A DNA stretch of 64,000 nucleotides from RGIG6353 sp045660745 (GCA_045660745.1 JAZREJ010000041.1:50731-114730), one strand, 5' to 3'. Shown: positions 50,153 through 58,693, numbered from the stretch's first letter. Notes: generated by a model from the sequence alone, not told the origin. Numbers and translations: made by a program.

Positions 50153-50681
50153 ATAGTTTATATTCGTACAAGAGAAAGTCGGTAAGTCCTGTGTTTTCGT
50201 AATACAGCTGTACTGTTGTAACATATTTGAAGCCTATTTTTCGGTATAGTCTTTCGGCGGGAAAGTTGCCTTTTAAAACGTCAAGCCGTATTGCAACGTA
50301 AGAACTTTCTCTTCCGAGTGTTATTGCTTTTTCTAACATTTTTGTGGCAAAGCCATTTCCTGCGTAATCAGGATGGGTAGTAAGAGCGTGTATCACAAGT
50401 ACCTCGGAATCAGATGCATCTGTCTCCCATTTTGCGTCCTTGTATCCGTCATTTGTCTCACGGTTTACAATCATTGCGGAGACAAAACTTTTGTCGAGCT
50501 CACCAACGTACAATTCACCTTTTTCAATGGAATTTTTTAATAGCGTGCGTGACGGATAAACTTCTTTTACCCATCCGAGATTGTATTCAGCCCCCTCAAG
50601 CGCGTCTATTACCGAAAAGTAAAAGGTTAAAACCTTGTCAAATTCGTCTGCATGTGCTTTGCGTATTTTTAAATTGTCCAT
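50151..50681 (-). CDS. GNAT family N-acetyltransferase
   Basis: Start at 50681 (MDNLKIRKAHADEFDKVLTF) after AAAGGAA. The 176-residue protein has the GNAT fold: VLVIHALTTHPDYAGNGFATKMLEKAITLG holds the beta4 and acetyl-CoA pyrophosphate loop in the form of HPDYAGNGFA, and AIRLDVLKGNFPAERLYRKIGF the C-terminal motif. Substrate unknown. Probably cotranscribed with the HTH gene 22 bases upstream. Confidence 0.87.
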   Translation of the reverse strand: MDNLKIRKAHADEFDKVLTFYFSVIDALEGAEYNLGWVKEVYPSRTLLKNSIEKGELYVGELDKSFVSAMIVNRETNDGYKDAKWETDASDSEVLVIHALTTHPDYAGNGFATKMLEKAITLGRESSYVAIRLDVLKGNFPAERLYRKIGFKYVTTVQLYYENTGLTDFLLYEYKL

Positions 50682-50703
50682 TGGATTCCTTTCGGCTTTT
50701 GAA

Positions 50704-50964
50704 TTAAAGTTCTTTATTAATAATATCGCTTTGTGAAAATGTGTCATTGAATATTGGGGAGGAGAAGAATTCAGCAAGAGTCATATCAAGTCCGTTGCAA
50801 ATTTTATAAAGAGTATCTATACCGGGGCTTGAGCATTTTGAGTAAATTATGTTTTTGAGAGTTGACGGTGCAATTCCGGAGTAGGTTGAAAGTCTGTGCA
50901 TTGGCAGATTTTTTTCTTTTAATAAAAGCTTGATACGAACTTTAACAAGATCTGAAATGTGCAT
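50704..50964 (-). CDS. XRE family helix-turn-helix regulator
   Basis: An 86-residue HTH_3 protein: VKVRIKLLLKEKNLPMHRLS, YSGIAPSTLKNIIYSKCSSP and IDTLYKICNGLDMTLAEFFS correspond to the helices of Cro/CI-type repressors of the short clostridial form. Strong GAGGAGGAT site, its own promoter, and an unusual 50-base repeat array just upstream, for which it is the natural candidate ligand. Same transcript as the GNAT gene. Confidence 0.87.
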   Translation of the reverse strand: MHISDLVKVRIKLLLKEKNLPMHRLSTYSGIAPSTLKNIIYSKCSSPGIDTLYKICNGLDMTLAEFFSSPIFNDTFSQSDIINKEL

Positions 50965-50989
50965 TGCTTATCCTCCTCGTTTTTTAAGG

Positions 50990-51019
50990 ATTATATATCA
51001 AATTTGATGAAATGTCAAG
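50990..51019 (-). promoter_or_regulatory. Promoter of the HTH-GNAT genes
   Basis: TTGACA (51014-51019) and TATAAT (50990-50995), 18-base spacer, minus strand. A near-palindrome ATCAAAATTTGAT (50997-51009) fills the spacer and may be an operator. Confidence 0.75.
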
Positions 51020-51056
51020 CCTTGCCAGATTTATGAGATGATATTGAGGAATAACA

Positions 51057-51274
51057 TGGGCTAAATATAGCCCATACAGATAAATGGACGAGTCATAAAA
51101 AAGATATGGGCTAAATATAGCCCATGTAGATAAAGGGGCGATATATAAAATGGATATGGGCTAAATATAGCCCGTGCAGATAAATGGACGAGTCATAAAA
51201 AAGATATGGCTAAATATAGCCCGTGTAGATAAAGGGGCGATATATAAAATGGATATGGGCTAAATATAGCCCAT
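51057..51274. repeat. 50-bp tandem repeat array with 20-base palindromes
   Basis: The palindrome ATGGGCTAAATATAGCCCAT starts at 51057, 51107, 51157, 51207 and about 51255, with a period of 50 bases. The 30-base spacers come in two kinds that alternate A-B-A-B (one with GGACGAGTCATAAAAA, the other with GGGGCGATATATAAAA), so a 100-base unit was itself duplicated. The fourth palindrome has lost one G. It lies between the HTH promoter and the 3' end of the sigma factor gene. No open frame. Not CRISPR: spacers repeat. Confidence 0.92.
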
Positions 51275-51366
51275 ATCCGTTTTACATATGAACCTGTCGG
51301 GAGTTGTCTGTAACACAAAGTATACAGGATTCTGGTGAGATTTGCAATTAGTTGCCGGAGGTGGTT

Positions 51367-53010
51367 TTATTTCGTCACTATCATTTCAACGCCCTCGGCA
51401 CACGGGCTTTTCTCGGGACGGGTCAAAAGCTTTTCGTTTACACACTCGTCAATGAGCGCCCCGAGAAGCTCCACCGTTGCGATGAGCTGTACGTATATTT
51501 TATATTCGCACAAGAGGTGTTCGGGAACGTTTGCTTTTATAAAGTCACAGAGCTCTCGGGCAATTTCTTCTTTAATGTGCTCTGTGCCTTCAAAGAGGCG
51601 GTATACAAGGGTGTACCAGGTTCTTGTGTCTTTTTCATCCATTACCACTATTCTTGGTACAAGAATGCCGTTGTTGTTGACAAGATATCCGCACTCAATC
51701 GCCTTTGCCGAAATCTCCTTTTCACTCTCTGTGAGAGTATCGATCTTCAAGCCTTTTATGGCTCTTATCGTCATAAGAAGAGTTTCGTCGGTCGAAATGT
51801 TGTGTGCGCAGTGGAAGTGCGCGTCAAAATGCTTTCCGTAGCTGTTGTTTATGTGTACTTCTGGGTAACCTTCAACCGATTTTGCATGTATTCCGTCGCA
51901 TCCCCAGAAATTAAATATGGCACAGTCCTCGTCTCTGTAGGCGACTGCAGCAGATGAAAACGGCCTTTCGGGAATTTTTTGCTCCGAAAAGTACTTTGTT
52001 TTAAGTATATAATTTATATCGTCCTGAAAATTCCAAACACTTCTGTTTATCATCACCCAAAGAATAAAGGGGAGCTCATTTTGAGGAGAGAGGAAGGGGA
52101 AGGAAAGAATTTCATCACCTATTTTTTCAAGAGACTTTTTAAGCGCTTCTATAAGACTCGGAATATGCTTTGTGTATATTTGGTTTGCCTTTTTGTATTC
52201 ATCGAAATCGGCAACAATGATGTTTGAAATGTAACGTCCGTTTTCAAGACGCCTAAGGTTTCCGTATTCACCGTTTAAGCCGTGACACTGTATCTCAAGC
52301 TCTTCCTCAACGTACGGCATCGGAACGCATAATTCCTCCGAAAGCTCCTTTGCTGTTTTGGAGTGTTTCCTACACAGATATATAAGATTCTGCGAAAACG
52401 TGCGGTTTGCAACCTCTCTCGGGTCATTTCCGATAGGATTTCCGGTACCGCTGACAGCCATGTGCACAGGCTTCAAGGTCGGGGTAATATTTTTCATTTT
52501 TTTAACCTCTTTTCTGACAGTATTTCTTGCTGAAAACAGGCGTTGCTTAACGGCAGCCTCGCTGACACCGAGTGCGTTTGATATTTCGGTGACACTCTTG
52601 CCGTCAAGATAATACATTATCATAACGTCACGGTAGGCTTGAGAGAGAAAAGCGATGCTCTTAAAGATTCGCTTCAGCTCGTCCTTTTCACTCTCTTTCT
52701 CAATGAATTCTTCTATTTCGTTAAGCCTAGAGTCGAGAAAGGATTCGGCAGTTTCGATAGGTAAGACTTGACGAGATTTTGCCCTTTTTTGAGAAAAATC
52801 GGCATACACGCGCCTTGCAACAGTCCACACAAAGCCGTAAAAGCTGTCAATATCCGAGCCTTTTTGCATGGCTTGTAAAACCGTGAGTATTATGTCTGAG
52901 CATAATTCCTCTGCGTCGTGGGAGGTGTTGCATCTGTGATATGAAAAATTGTATATCTTATCAAGGAAATCGGGCTTTCCGATAAGTGTGAGTGCTTCGT
53001 CTGTTTTCAT
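51367..53010 (-). CDS. ECF sigma factor with long C-terminal extension
   Basis: Start at 53010 preferred over an ATG six codons upstream because it aligns with the paralogue at 28326. The 547-residue protein has sigma region 2 (about 10-85, SHDAEELCSDIILTVLQAM and DSFYGFVWTVARRVYADFSQ), region 4 (about 115-170, IAFLSQAYRDVMIMYYLDGK, EISNALGVSEAAVKQRLFSA), a second helix-turn-helix (about 215-255, TAKELSEELCVPMPYVEEEL) and some 290 further residues without membrane segments. The layout and local motifs (PYxEEE, NGRYISN against NGKYLTN, a Gly/His-containing region near residue 370) match the other sigma protein of this window. No anti-sigma factor is adjacent. Confidence 0.8.
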   Translation of the reverse strand: MKTDEALTLIGKPDFLDKIYNFSYHRCNTSHDAEELCSDIILTVLQAMQKGSDIDSFYGFVWTVARRVYADFSQKRAKSRQVLPIETAESFLDSRLNEIEEFIEKESEKDELKRIFKSIAFLSQAYRDVMIMYYLDGKSVTEISNALGVSEAAVKQRLFSARNTVRKEVKKMKNITPTLKPVHMAVSGTGNPIGNDPREVANRTFSQNLIYLCRKHSKTAKELSEELCVPMPYVEEELEIQCHGLNGEYGNLRRLENGRYISNIIVADFDEYKKANQIYTKHIPSLIEALKKSLEKIGDEILSFPFLSPQNELPFILWVMINRSVWNFQDDINYILKTKYFSEQKIPERPFSSAAVAYRDEDCAIFNFWGCDGIHAKSVEGYPEVHINNSYGKHFDAHFHCAHNISTDETLLMTIRAIKGLKIDTLTESEKEISAKAIECGYLVNNNGILVPRIVVMDEKDTRTWYTLVYRLFEGTEHIKEEIARELCDFIKANVPEHLLCEYKIYVQLIATVELLGALIDECVNEKLLTRPEKSPCAEGVEMIVTK

Positions 53011-53114
53011 GTGTTTCGTTCCAATCATGATCGTTACATACTTATAGTCGTATAAAGAGGGGAGCGGTTAGGTGCTTTTTGAAAAATTTTATCAAAAGAT
53101 GAGAAAAAAGTCAA

Positions 53115-53159
53115 ATACAAAAAGAAAAGCTCCGTTTATCGGAGCTTTTCTTTTTGTAT
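53115..53159 (-). terminator. secG operon terminator
   Basis: A long near-perfect hairpin: ACAAAAAGAAAAGCTCCG pairs with its complement around a TTTAT loop. It ends the rpsF-ssb-rpsR-secG transcript. Confidence 0.85.
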
Positions 53160-53173
53160 TGTAAAACTATTTC

Positions 53174-53581
53174 TTACTTTTCGTCGTCTGTAGTTTCGTC
53201 CTTTGCTTCATCATCTGCAGTCTCGTCGTTGGTAGTTTCATCACCGTCGGGAGTCTCTAAATCAGCATTGGTGGGGTTAGGCGTTTCTAAATCAGCTTCC
53301 GAAGAAGTGGGTGCGGGAGTAGGAAGGGGAAGCGAAGAATTGCCTGAATTATAAGTCATAGCATAAACAACTATAACCACGATAACGAAAACAATTGCAA
53401 CAACTGTAGTGAGCTTTGAAAGCACACTGTTGATGCCCTTGGATTTGGATTTTCCGAAGAAAGTCTCTGCTCCGCCTGCAATGGAACCGGGAAGACGGTG
53501 AGATTTACCCTGCTGGAACAAAACCGCAACAACAAGGAAAACAGACATCACGAGAAGCAGTATTCCGAGAAAAAGTTCCAT
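53174..53581 (-). CDS. secG: Preprotein translocase subunit SecG
   Basis: ATG at 53581 follows AAAGGAGG at the right distance. The 135-residue protein has two transmembrane helices (about 3-24 and 58-78) and the conserved loop FQQGKSHRLPGSIAGGAETFFG. It assists SecYE in protein export. The C-terminal 50 residues form an unusual acidic tail rich in Thr, Asp and Glu with two LETP repeats, longer than typical SecG (70-80 residues). Confidence 0.9.
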   Translation of the reverse strand: MELFLGILLLVMSVFLVVAVLFQQGKSHRLPGSIAGGAETFFGKSKSKGINSVLSKLTTVVAIVFVIVVIVVYAMTYNSGNSSLPLPTPAPTSSEADLETPNPTNADLETPDGDETTNDETADDEAKDETTDDEK

Positions 53582-53620
53582 GGTCAATTACCTCCTTTAA
53601 TATTTTTGTACATCGGCGCT

Positions 53621-53863
53621 TTAGTCGCTGATGTAAGGAAGAATTGCGATCTGACGTGCGCGCTTAATAGCGGTGGTAAGCTGTCTCTGATGCTTTGCGC
53701 AAGTACCTGTGATTCTGCGGGGAAGGATCTTAGATCTTTCGGAAACGCACTTCTTAAGTCTTGCAACATCCTTGTAGTCGATGTGTTCTATCTTGTCTGC
53801 ACAGAAAGCGCAAACTTTCTTTCTCTTGCGGGGCTTGAAGGATTTCTGCATATCCTTATCCAT
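53621..53863 (-). CDS. rpsR: 30S ribosomal protein S18
   Basis: An 80-residue S18: KVCAFCADKIEHIDYKDVAR, LKKCVSERSKILPRRITGTC and AKHQRQLTTAIKRARQIAIL are canonical. It keeps Cys residues (CAFC, C in SERS and TGTC segments), the zinc-binding C+ form. Pairs with S6 on the 30S platform. AGGAGGTAA site. Confidence 0.97.
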   Translation of the reverse strand: MDKDMQKSFKPRKRKKVCAFCADKIEHIDYKDVARLKKCVSERSKILPRRITGTCAKHQRQLTTAIKRARQIAILPYISD

Positions 53864-53890
53864 GAGTATTACCTCCTTTAAATTCGAATT

Positions 53891-54337
53891 TTAGAAGGGA
53901 AGGTCATCGTCGGTAGACATTTCCTCAAAGGAAACGTCATCTCTGCCTGCACTGTATGGCGCGGGCTCAGAGAAGGTGTTACCGCCAAAGCCTGCCTGAT
54001 TGTTATCGGACTTTTTGTCAACGAACGAAACCTCGTCCGCAACTACCTCGAGGGTGTAACGCTTCTGATTGTTGTTATCGGTCCAAGTGCGTGACTGGAG
54101 AGCGCCGCAAACAAGAATGCTCTTGCCCTTGTTAAAATATCTCTTAACAAATTCAGCGGTCTGACGCCATGCAACAATGTTGATAAAATCTGCGTCCTGT
54201 CCTCCCTCATTATTCTTCTGAAAGCGGCGTGAAACTGCGATTCGGAAATTTGTAACGGGAACTCCGTTGGGAGTTTGCTTGAGCTCCGGATCCTCCACCA
54301 AATTGCCTATCAGAATAACCTTGTTGAAAGAAGCCAT
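53891..54337 (-). CDS. ssb: Single-stranded DNA-binding protein
   Basis: ATG at 54337 (MASFNKVILIGNLVEDPELK) follows AAGGAG. A 148-residue SSB: OB fold (1-110, FRIAVSRRF, DFINIVAWRQTAEFVKRYFN, KGKSILVCGALQSRTW), a short Gly/Asn-rich linker and the acidic MSTDDDLPF tip that docks replication proteins. Lies between rpsF and rpsR in the common Gram-positive order. Confidence 0.96.
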   Translation of the reverse strand: MASFNKVILIGNLVEDPELKQTPNGVPVTNFRIAVSRRFQKNNEGGQDADFINIVAWRQTAEFVKRYFNKGKSILVCGALQSRTWTDNNNQKRYTLEVVADEVSFVDKKSDNNQAGFGGNTFSEPAPYSAGRDDVSFEEMSTDDDLPF

Positions 54338-54349
54338 AAAATTCACTCC

Positions 54350-54646
54350 TTATTCTTCGATTTTTACAGTAAGGGAACGAAGAATACCATCGGTGATGTT
54401 GAGAACTCTTTCAAGCTCAGCTGGGAATTCATGAGCACTTGTGTAGTGAACAAGCGTGTAGTATCCCTCGTTAATGTCGTCGATAGGATAAGCAAGCTTT
54501 CTCTTGCCCCAGTCGATAACCTCGTCGATTACAGCGTTAGCCTCGATCATAGCCTTGAACTTACCGAAAAGTTCAGCCGCTGCATCCTCAGCGAGAGTAC
54601 CGTCAACAACAATGACTGTCTCGTACTTCGATGTGATCTTTTCCAT
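54350..54646 (-). CDS. rpsF: 30S ribosomal protein S6
   Basis: A 98-residue S6: YETVIVVDGTLAEDAAAELF, VIDWGKRKLAYPIDDINEGY and YYTLVHYTS segments are typical. First gene of the rpsF-ssb-rpsR-secG operon, with an AAGGAGGTG site and a structured leader. Confidence 0.96.
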   Translation of the reverse strand: MEKITSKYETVIVVDGTLAEDAAAELFGKFKAMIEANAVIDEVIDWGKRKLAYPIDDINEGYYTLVHYTSAHEFPAELERVLNITDGILRSLTVKIEE

Positions 54647-54676
54647 TGATTTGCACCTCCTTATGGACTTGTGACC

Positions 54677-54725
54677 TCAACCGTCTTGGTTGAAGTAAGA
54701 AGATATTACTGTGTTGACACAGTAA
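54677..54725 (-). promoter_or_regulatory. rpsF leader hairpins (candidate S6:S18 site)
   Basis: Two stems in the leader: TTACTGTG/CACAGTAA (54706-54725, 4-base loop) and TCAACC/GGTTGA (54677-54693). S6:S18-binding leaders are known in many bacteria and display a CCG element; the second stem is the better candidate, but the consensus is not certain here. Confidence 0.5.
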
Positions 54726-54738
54726 CTCATACTGAAGC

Positions 54739-54767
54739 ATTATACAACATATTTTTCTGTTTGTCAA
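54739..54767 (-). promoter_or_regulatory. rpsF operon promoter
   Basis: TTGACA (54762-54767) and TATAAT (54739-54744), 17-base spacer, minus strand: full consensus. Confidence 0.88.
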
Positions 54768-54808
54768 GGATTTTTGAGAAATAATCTATGTTTTGTTAAA
54801 TAAGTCCA

Positions 54809-54837
54809 TTGACATTGTTCGGTGCCGAAGATATAAT
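54809..54837 (+). promoter_or_regulatory. Promoter of the 1050-residue protein gene
   Basis: TTGACA (54809-54814) and TATAAT (54832-54837), 17-base spacer. The spacer carries TTCGGTGCCGAA, a 12-base palindrome (54818-54829) suited to a repressor. Confidence 0.82.
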
Positions 54838-54866
54838 ATACTCACATAACACTTTAGGAGATAGCT

Positions 54867-57800
54867 ATGGATTTCGAAAAATATACAAGAGTATTCGAAA
54901 AGCTTGATACAAGGGTAAAGCCGAGCAAAAGTGTGAGCTTTGACTTTGATTGGTCAGGCAATAGTCCCGACCGTCTCTTTTTTGCAGGTGAGACGGCAAT
55001 TTCTTACCTTTGGAAAAGCGAGCCCGATTATCAGCAGCTTTACCGAAGGATTGACGATAGCTTAAGCGTCGAAGAGGCTGAGCGCGACCATTACGCTCTG
55101 GACTTCTCAGGCGATTTTGTACCCTACAGAAAGCTTGCCGCAAAAAAACTTACAGCCCCTTTGTGGCTTTCATACGCTCCTTACGGCGGGTATAATAATA
55201 CTTGGCATTTCGGAATCCGCGTCAAGGCAGAAAATCTTAGTGTTAAAGGCTTTCTGCGGATAGTTCTTGAAGTAAGATATAAAAAAGATGGCATGGACAA
55301 TCACTATGCTATGAACGAGCCTGATTTTATCACAAAGCTTGATATTCCCGAGGGAAAATATTCATGGACCGAGCTTTCCCGTGATTTTGAAATTGATATG
55401 AAAAACGTTGCCTCTCTTTACTATATTGTAGAAGGGGAGGAATATTCCGGCAAGGTATTTTTCGAGTCTCCGTGTCTTGAAAGCTGTGATCGTCACAATA
55501 TTATAAGCGAGTTTTGTCCGAGACTTTCAGGGAGAGAGCATTTTAACTGGCTTGGTCAAAACCTTTCAAAAATAGAATGGCAGAGACTTAAAATTGATAT
55601 AAACGGCATTGAAGTTTTTGACGGAGAGGTTTTCGAAAGATGTCACAGAATGTCCGAAAAAGAAGTAAGACTTCCCGAAAATGTTTTGAAAAACGGAAAG
55701 AATACCATAACCTTTACAAATAAGACAAGCTTCCGTGAAGCTCCCGCTTACACAGTGGATGAAATTGGCTTTATAAACGAAAGTCGAAAAAAAGCCTTTG
55801 CCGTTCCCGAAAACGTAACTCTTGATAAGCCCTTCCCGATTTTTGTTGACGCAAAAAAAGGCGATAGATTTGATATTGTGTCGCAGGATATCCATGCCGT
55901 GTCGGGGCTTATTGCAAAGCGTGACGGAATTTCGGCTTTTATGCTTGTGTGTACAAGACTCGGGAGCAATATAGAGTTTTCCTTGAATGATGAAACGTAT
56001 ACTATATCTCGATGCGTTATGCACGGTGATGACGGAGTTATGACAGGCACGGGAGATGCGGTCTATATAAATGCTAACAGAGACGATTTGACAAACTATA
56101 TAAAATGGTATCTCTCCTCAAATATAGGAAGATTCTTCACTCTTCGTCCAACCTACCGTTGGTGCGGAACGCGCGTCCTTGACAAAAAGCTGTGGCGAGA
56201 GGTTGCCGATATCCTCTCTGATGGAGGAGTATATTTTGCACATATGGTGGACGGCCGTGAACTTCCCGGTTGTGATACTAACCCCACGGTTGAAACTATT
56301 AACTCCGAATACTTTCTTGGGCGTCAGGCACATGAGCTTGACGGACAGCACGGATATTGGGGCGTCAGAGATTTTACCTCAAATTTTCATGATGAAATGC
56401 TTTACGATATGTTCGTGAGAATGAGTGAACGCCATCAGAACACTACTCCGCACAGATACATTAAAGAGAATTTTTATTATAAGAACGGGCGCAGAACGGC
56501 TTTTATTTCTTCGGATCCTGTAGACGATATGAAAAAAGCCTCCGAGCGCTTTGTCGAGTCGGTGAAGAATACAAGGTTTACCGCAGTAAGACACACAGGA
56601 CCCACGACACTTTTTAAGTATTTCTATCAGGCAGGTTATGAAACTGTCGGCGCGGAGCTTATGTATTCCCCGAGTGAAATTTGCTCGGCTGCACTTCGCG
56701 GAGCAAGAAACGTATACGGCAAGAGAACCATAGCACATCATGCCGTGCAGTGGTCAACCTATCCGCACGATACCGAATCAAGATACCGCCGCTATCGACT
56801 TGCTCTGTTTTTGTCATATATCCACGAAATAGATGAGATAAATACCGAGGAGGGGCTTTGGAGACTTGAACAGTATTACGCCCCCTTTAACCGATTTTCA
56901 GAGGCTTGCCTTGCTCATAAAAAAGAGCAGCAAGACCTTGAACGGTTTATTTCAACTCATACAAGAACAGGAAAATTCTATACGCCCGTCGCATTTCTCA
57001 GCGGAAGATATGACGGATGGCAGTGCTTTGCCACAGCTTCCGACACTTGGGGTGTGAAAGGATTTGGTACACGCTCTCCCGAAAAGGCGTGGGATATCTT
57101 AAAGGTATTTTATCCGAGGAGTGTACTTGATAACTTCTATATTATGAATTGTCCCGATAAGTCTCAAGGCTTTTATACGGGCACTCCTTACGGAAATCTT
57201 GATATTATGCCGATAGAGGCGGAAAGCTTTTCGGGTTATCAGCTTCTTGTTGCAGTCGGATATAATAAAGCGGAGCGCGATGACCTTGATAAATTGTACA
57301 AGTTCGTTGAAGACGGAGGTACGCTTGTAATAGGACTTCCTCAATTTTCGATTACCACAAACCGAGAGGATTCGGTTGCATGCCGTCACGAGTATATTTC
57401 CCATCCGCTCGCACCGAGAGTAACAGGGTTTATTGACGATTCCTTTAACGGTGAAAAGGTCAGCGTTGCAGAAGAAGTTGAAGGAAAGATACTTGTTGAA
57501 ACGGATAAGTGCAGAGCTCTTGTTGTTGAAAGGGTTATCGGTAAGGGACGCGAGATAATCGTTAATTCCCGTGAGTGGGCGGATTCCCCCGCAGTGTACG
57601 AGGCATACAGGCGTGTTATAATAGAGGAGACCGAAAGGTGCATTTCCGGCGAGAGTGTTTGGGCAAAGGGAGACGAAAACGTCCAGTTTGCCGTGTATAA
57701 TAATCCCGACGGCACGAAAAACATTTACTTTATTGCTACCGATTGGTACAGCGATAACCGTGACGGAGAGGGCTTGTTGCTGATAGGCGAAAACGAATAT

Positions 57801-58019
57801 ACAATACCTGTTGTGTTTGGCACTCTCATAAAGGTTGCCGCAACCGATAGCGTTGGAGTATATCCCTTGAATGACGAGTGTGAGGTGATTTCGATAAGTG
57901 ATACCGAAACCACGGTGCAGGGAGTCGGCGTTTGCGATTTTGTTATCATGAGGGACGGAATTACGAAAAACGTCACTGTCGACTTTGATAAAACTCCTGT
58001 TGCTAAAATTGATTTGTAA
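54867..58019 (+). CDS. Large carbohydrate-active-like protein of unknown family
   Basis: A 1050-residue protein, no signal peptide, strong TTAGGAGAT site. I recognise no named family. Residues about 90-330 look like beta sandwiches (WHFGIRVKAENLSVKGFLRI, LRLPEN-type strands ending KNGKNTITFTNKT), recalling the jelly rolls at the front of GH2-like enzymes. Residues about 370-740 read as an alpha/beta barrel, with WCGTRVLDKKLWREVADILS, FAHMVDGRELPG and HAVQWSTYPHDTE. Residues about 790-900 (GYQLLVAVGYNKAERDDLDK, VEDGGTLVIGLPQFS) resemble the GATase-like domain of GH42 enzymes, and a beta domain closes it. A glycoside hydrolase or lyase is plausible but unproven. Monocistronic. Confidence 0.6.
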   Translation: MDFEKYTRVFEKLDTRVKPSKSVSFDFDWSGNSPDRLFFAGETAISYLWKSEPDYQQLYRRIDDSLSVEEAERDHYALDFSGDFVPYRKLAAKKLTAPLWLSYAPYGGYNNTWHFGIRVKAENLSVKGFLRIVLEVRYKKDGMDNHYAMNEPDFITKLDIPEGKYSWTELSRDFEIDMKNVASLYYIVEGEEYSGKVFFESPCLESCDRHNIISEFCPRLSGREHFNWLGQNLSKIEWQRLKIDINGIEVFDGEVFERCHRMSEKEVRLPENVLKNGKNTITFTNKTSFREAPAYTVDEIGFINESRKKAFAVPENVTLDKPFPIFVDAKKGDRFDIVSQDIHAVSGLIAKRDGISAFMLVCTRLGSNIEFSLNDETYTISRCVMHGDDGVMTGTGDAVYINANRDDLTNYIKWYLSSNIGRFFTLRPTYRWCGTRVLDKKLWREVADILSDGGVYFAHMVDGRELPGCDTNPTVETINSEYFLGRQAHELDGQHGYWGVRDFTSNFHDEMLYDMFVRMSERHQNTTPHRYIKENFYYKNGRRTAFISSDPVDDMKKASERFVESVKNTRFTAVRHTGPTTLFKYFYQAGYETVGAELMYSPSEICSAALRGARNVYGKRTIAHHAVQWSTYPHDTESRYRRYRLALFLSYIHEIDEINTEEGLWRLEQYYAPFNRFSEACLAHKKEQQDLERFISTHTRTGKFYTPVAFLSGRYDGWQCFATASDTWGVKGFGTRSPEKAWDILKVFYPRSVLDNFYIMNCPDKSQGFYTGTPYGNLDIMPIEAESFSGYQLLVAVGYNKAERDDLDKLYKFVEDGGTLVIGLPQFSITTNREDSVACRHEYISHPLAPRVTGFIDDSFNGEKVSVAEEVEGKILVETDKCRALVVERVIGKGREIIVNSREWADSPAVYEAYRRVIIEETERCISGESVWAKGDENVQFAVYNNPDGTKNIYFIATDWYSDNRDGEGLLLIGENEYTIPVVFGTLIKVAATDSVGVYPLNDECEVISISDTETTVQGVGVCDFVIMRDGITKNVTVDFDKTPVAKIDL

Positions 58020-58021
58020 AG

Positions 58022-58051
58022 GAAAAGGGCTGAATTTCAGCCCTTTTCTTT
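58022..58051 (+). terminator. Terminator after the 1050-residue protein gene
   Basis: AAAAGGGCTGAA and TTCAGCCCTTTT form a perfect 12-base stem followed by CTTTG. Confidence 0.85.
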
Positions 58052-58056
58052 GTGAT

Positions 58057-58542
58057 TTAATCTGTATATGTTTTAATAAAGCGCCAAGCTTCAATAAGCA
58101 TATCTATACTCCATGCGGCGTTGGCAGGGGAGGTTGATGGAAGTAGAAACGCATTACGGCAGACCTTGTCACGAATGTACTTGTTGTAATATTTTTCGGC
58201 GGTTTTGCCGTTGACGAAAATTTTGCGGATGTCGGCAGCTGTTAGAATTGTTGAAATATCGTTTGGAACAACGTTTTTGATAGAGCTGTCCGAACTTCCC
58301 GTAATGTCACAGGATGCGATAACATCCCATAAAGCAATGTGGTTTGAATGTAAGAAGCTTTCTTTTTCTTTAGTGGTTTCGGGGACGTTAGCACCGATAA
58401 CGGAAGACATGACCTTCCAGAATCTGTTCTGTGCATGTCCATAGAAAAAGTTTTCTTCTCTTGACTTCACGGAAGGAAAGCTGCCTAGAATAAGAACCTT
58501 TGAATTTTTGTCATATAAAGGAGGAAATGGGTGGCTTGGCAT
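58057..58542 (-). CDS. DNA-deoxyinosine glycosylase (uracil-DNA glycosylase superfamily, family 6)
   Basis: A 161-residue base-excision enzyme. VLILGSFPSVKSREENFFYG, HAQNRFWKVMSSVIG and LPSTSPANAAWS match the hypoxanthine-DNA glycosylase (HDG) branch, whose members are about 160 residues and remove deaminated adenine. The first motif has Ser-Phe-Pro in place of the GxDPY of classical UDG. Convergent with the gene before it. Confidence 0.85.
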   Translation of the reverse strand: MPSHPFPPLYDKNSKVLILGSFPSVKSREENFFYGHAQNRFWKVMSSVIGANVPETTKEKESFLHSNHIALWDVIASCDITGSSDSSIKNVVPNDISTILTAADIRKIFVNGKTAEKYYNKYIRDKVCRNAFLLPSTSPANAAWSIDMLIEAWRFIKTYTD

Positions 58543-58639
58543 AATCTGTGAATCCTTTTTTTAGTTCGTTAAATTGATTGTATCATAATTAGTTCTTTAA
58601 TTCAATGCTTTGCGGAGCAAAGCTACCTTTTCTCTTCTC

Positions 58640-58693
58640 TTTTCTCTCTTATCTTTTCTCTGGAAACGACAATTTTAGAGAAGAGAGAAAAGT
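58640..58693. repeat. Polypyrimidine/polypurine inverted repeat
   Basis: CTTTTCTCTCTT (58640-58651) and AAGAGAGAAAAG (58682-58693) are exact complements, embedded in about 85 bases that are pyrimidine-only on the left and purine-rich on the right. A small GCTTTGC/GCAAAGC hairpin lies at 58608-58624. Possible low-complexity hairpin at the 3' end of the lipoprotein transcript; role unknown. Confidence 0.6.

Noticed and set aside
51057..51274. CRISPR array
   Set aside because: Repeats are palindromic with a fixed 50-base period, but the spacers are only two sequences that alternate, and no cas gene is nearby.
57099..58094. Minus-strand open frame of 331 codons opposite the 1050-residue gene
   Set aside because: It reaches across the terminator of the sense gene, lacks a ribosome binding site and has no recognisable domain.
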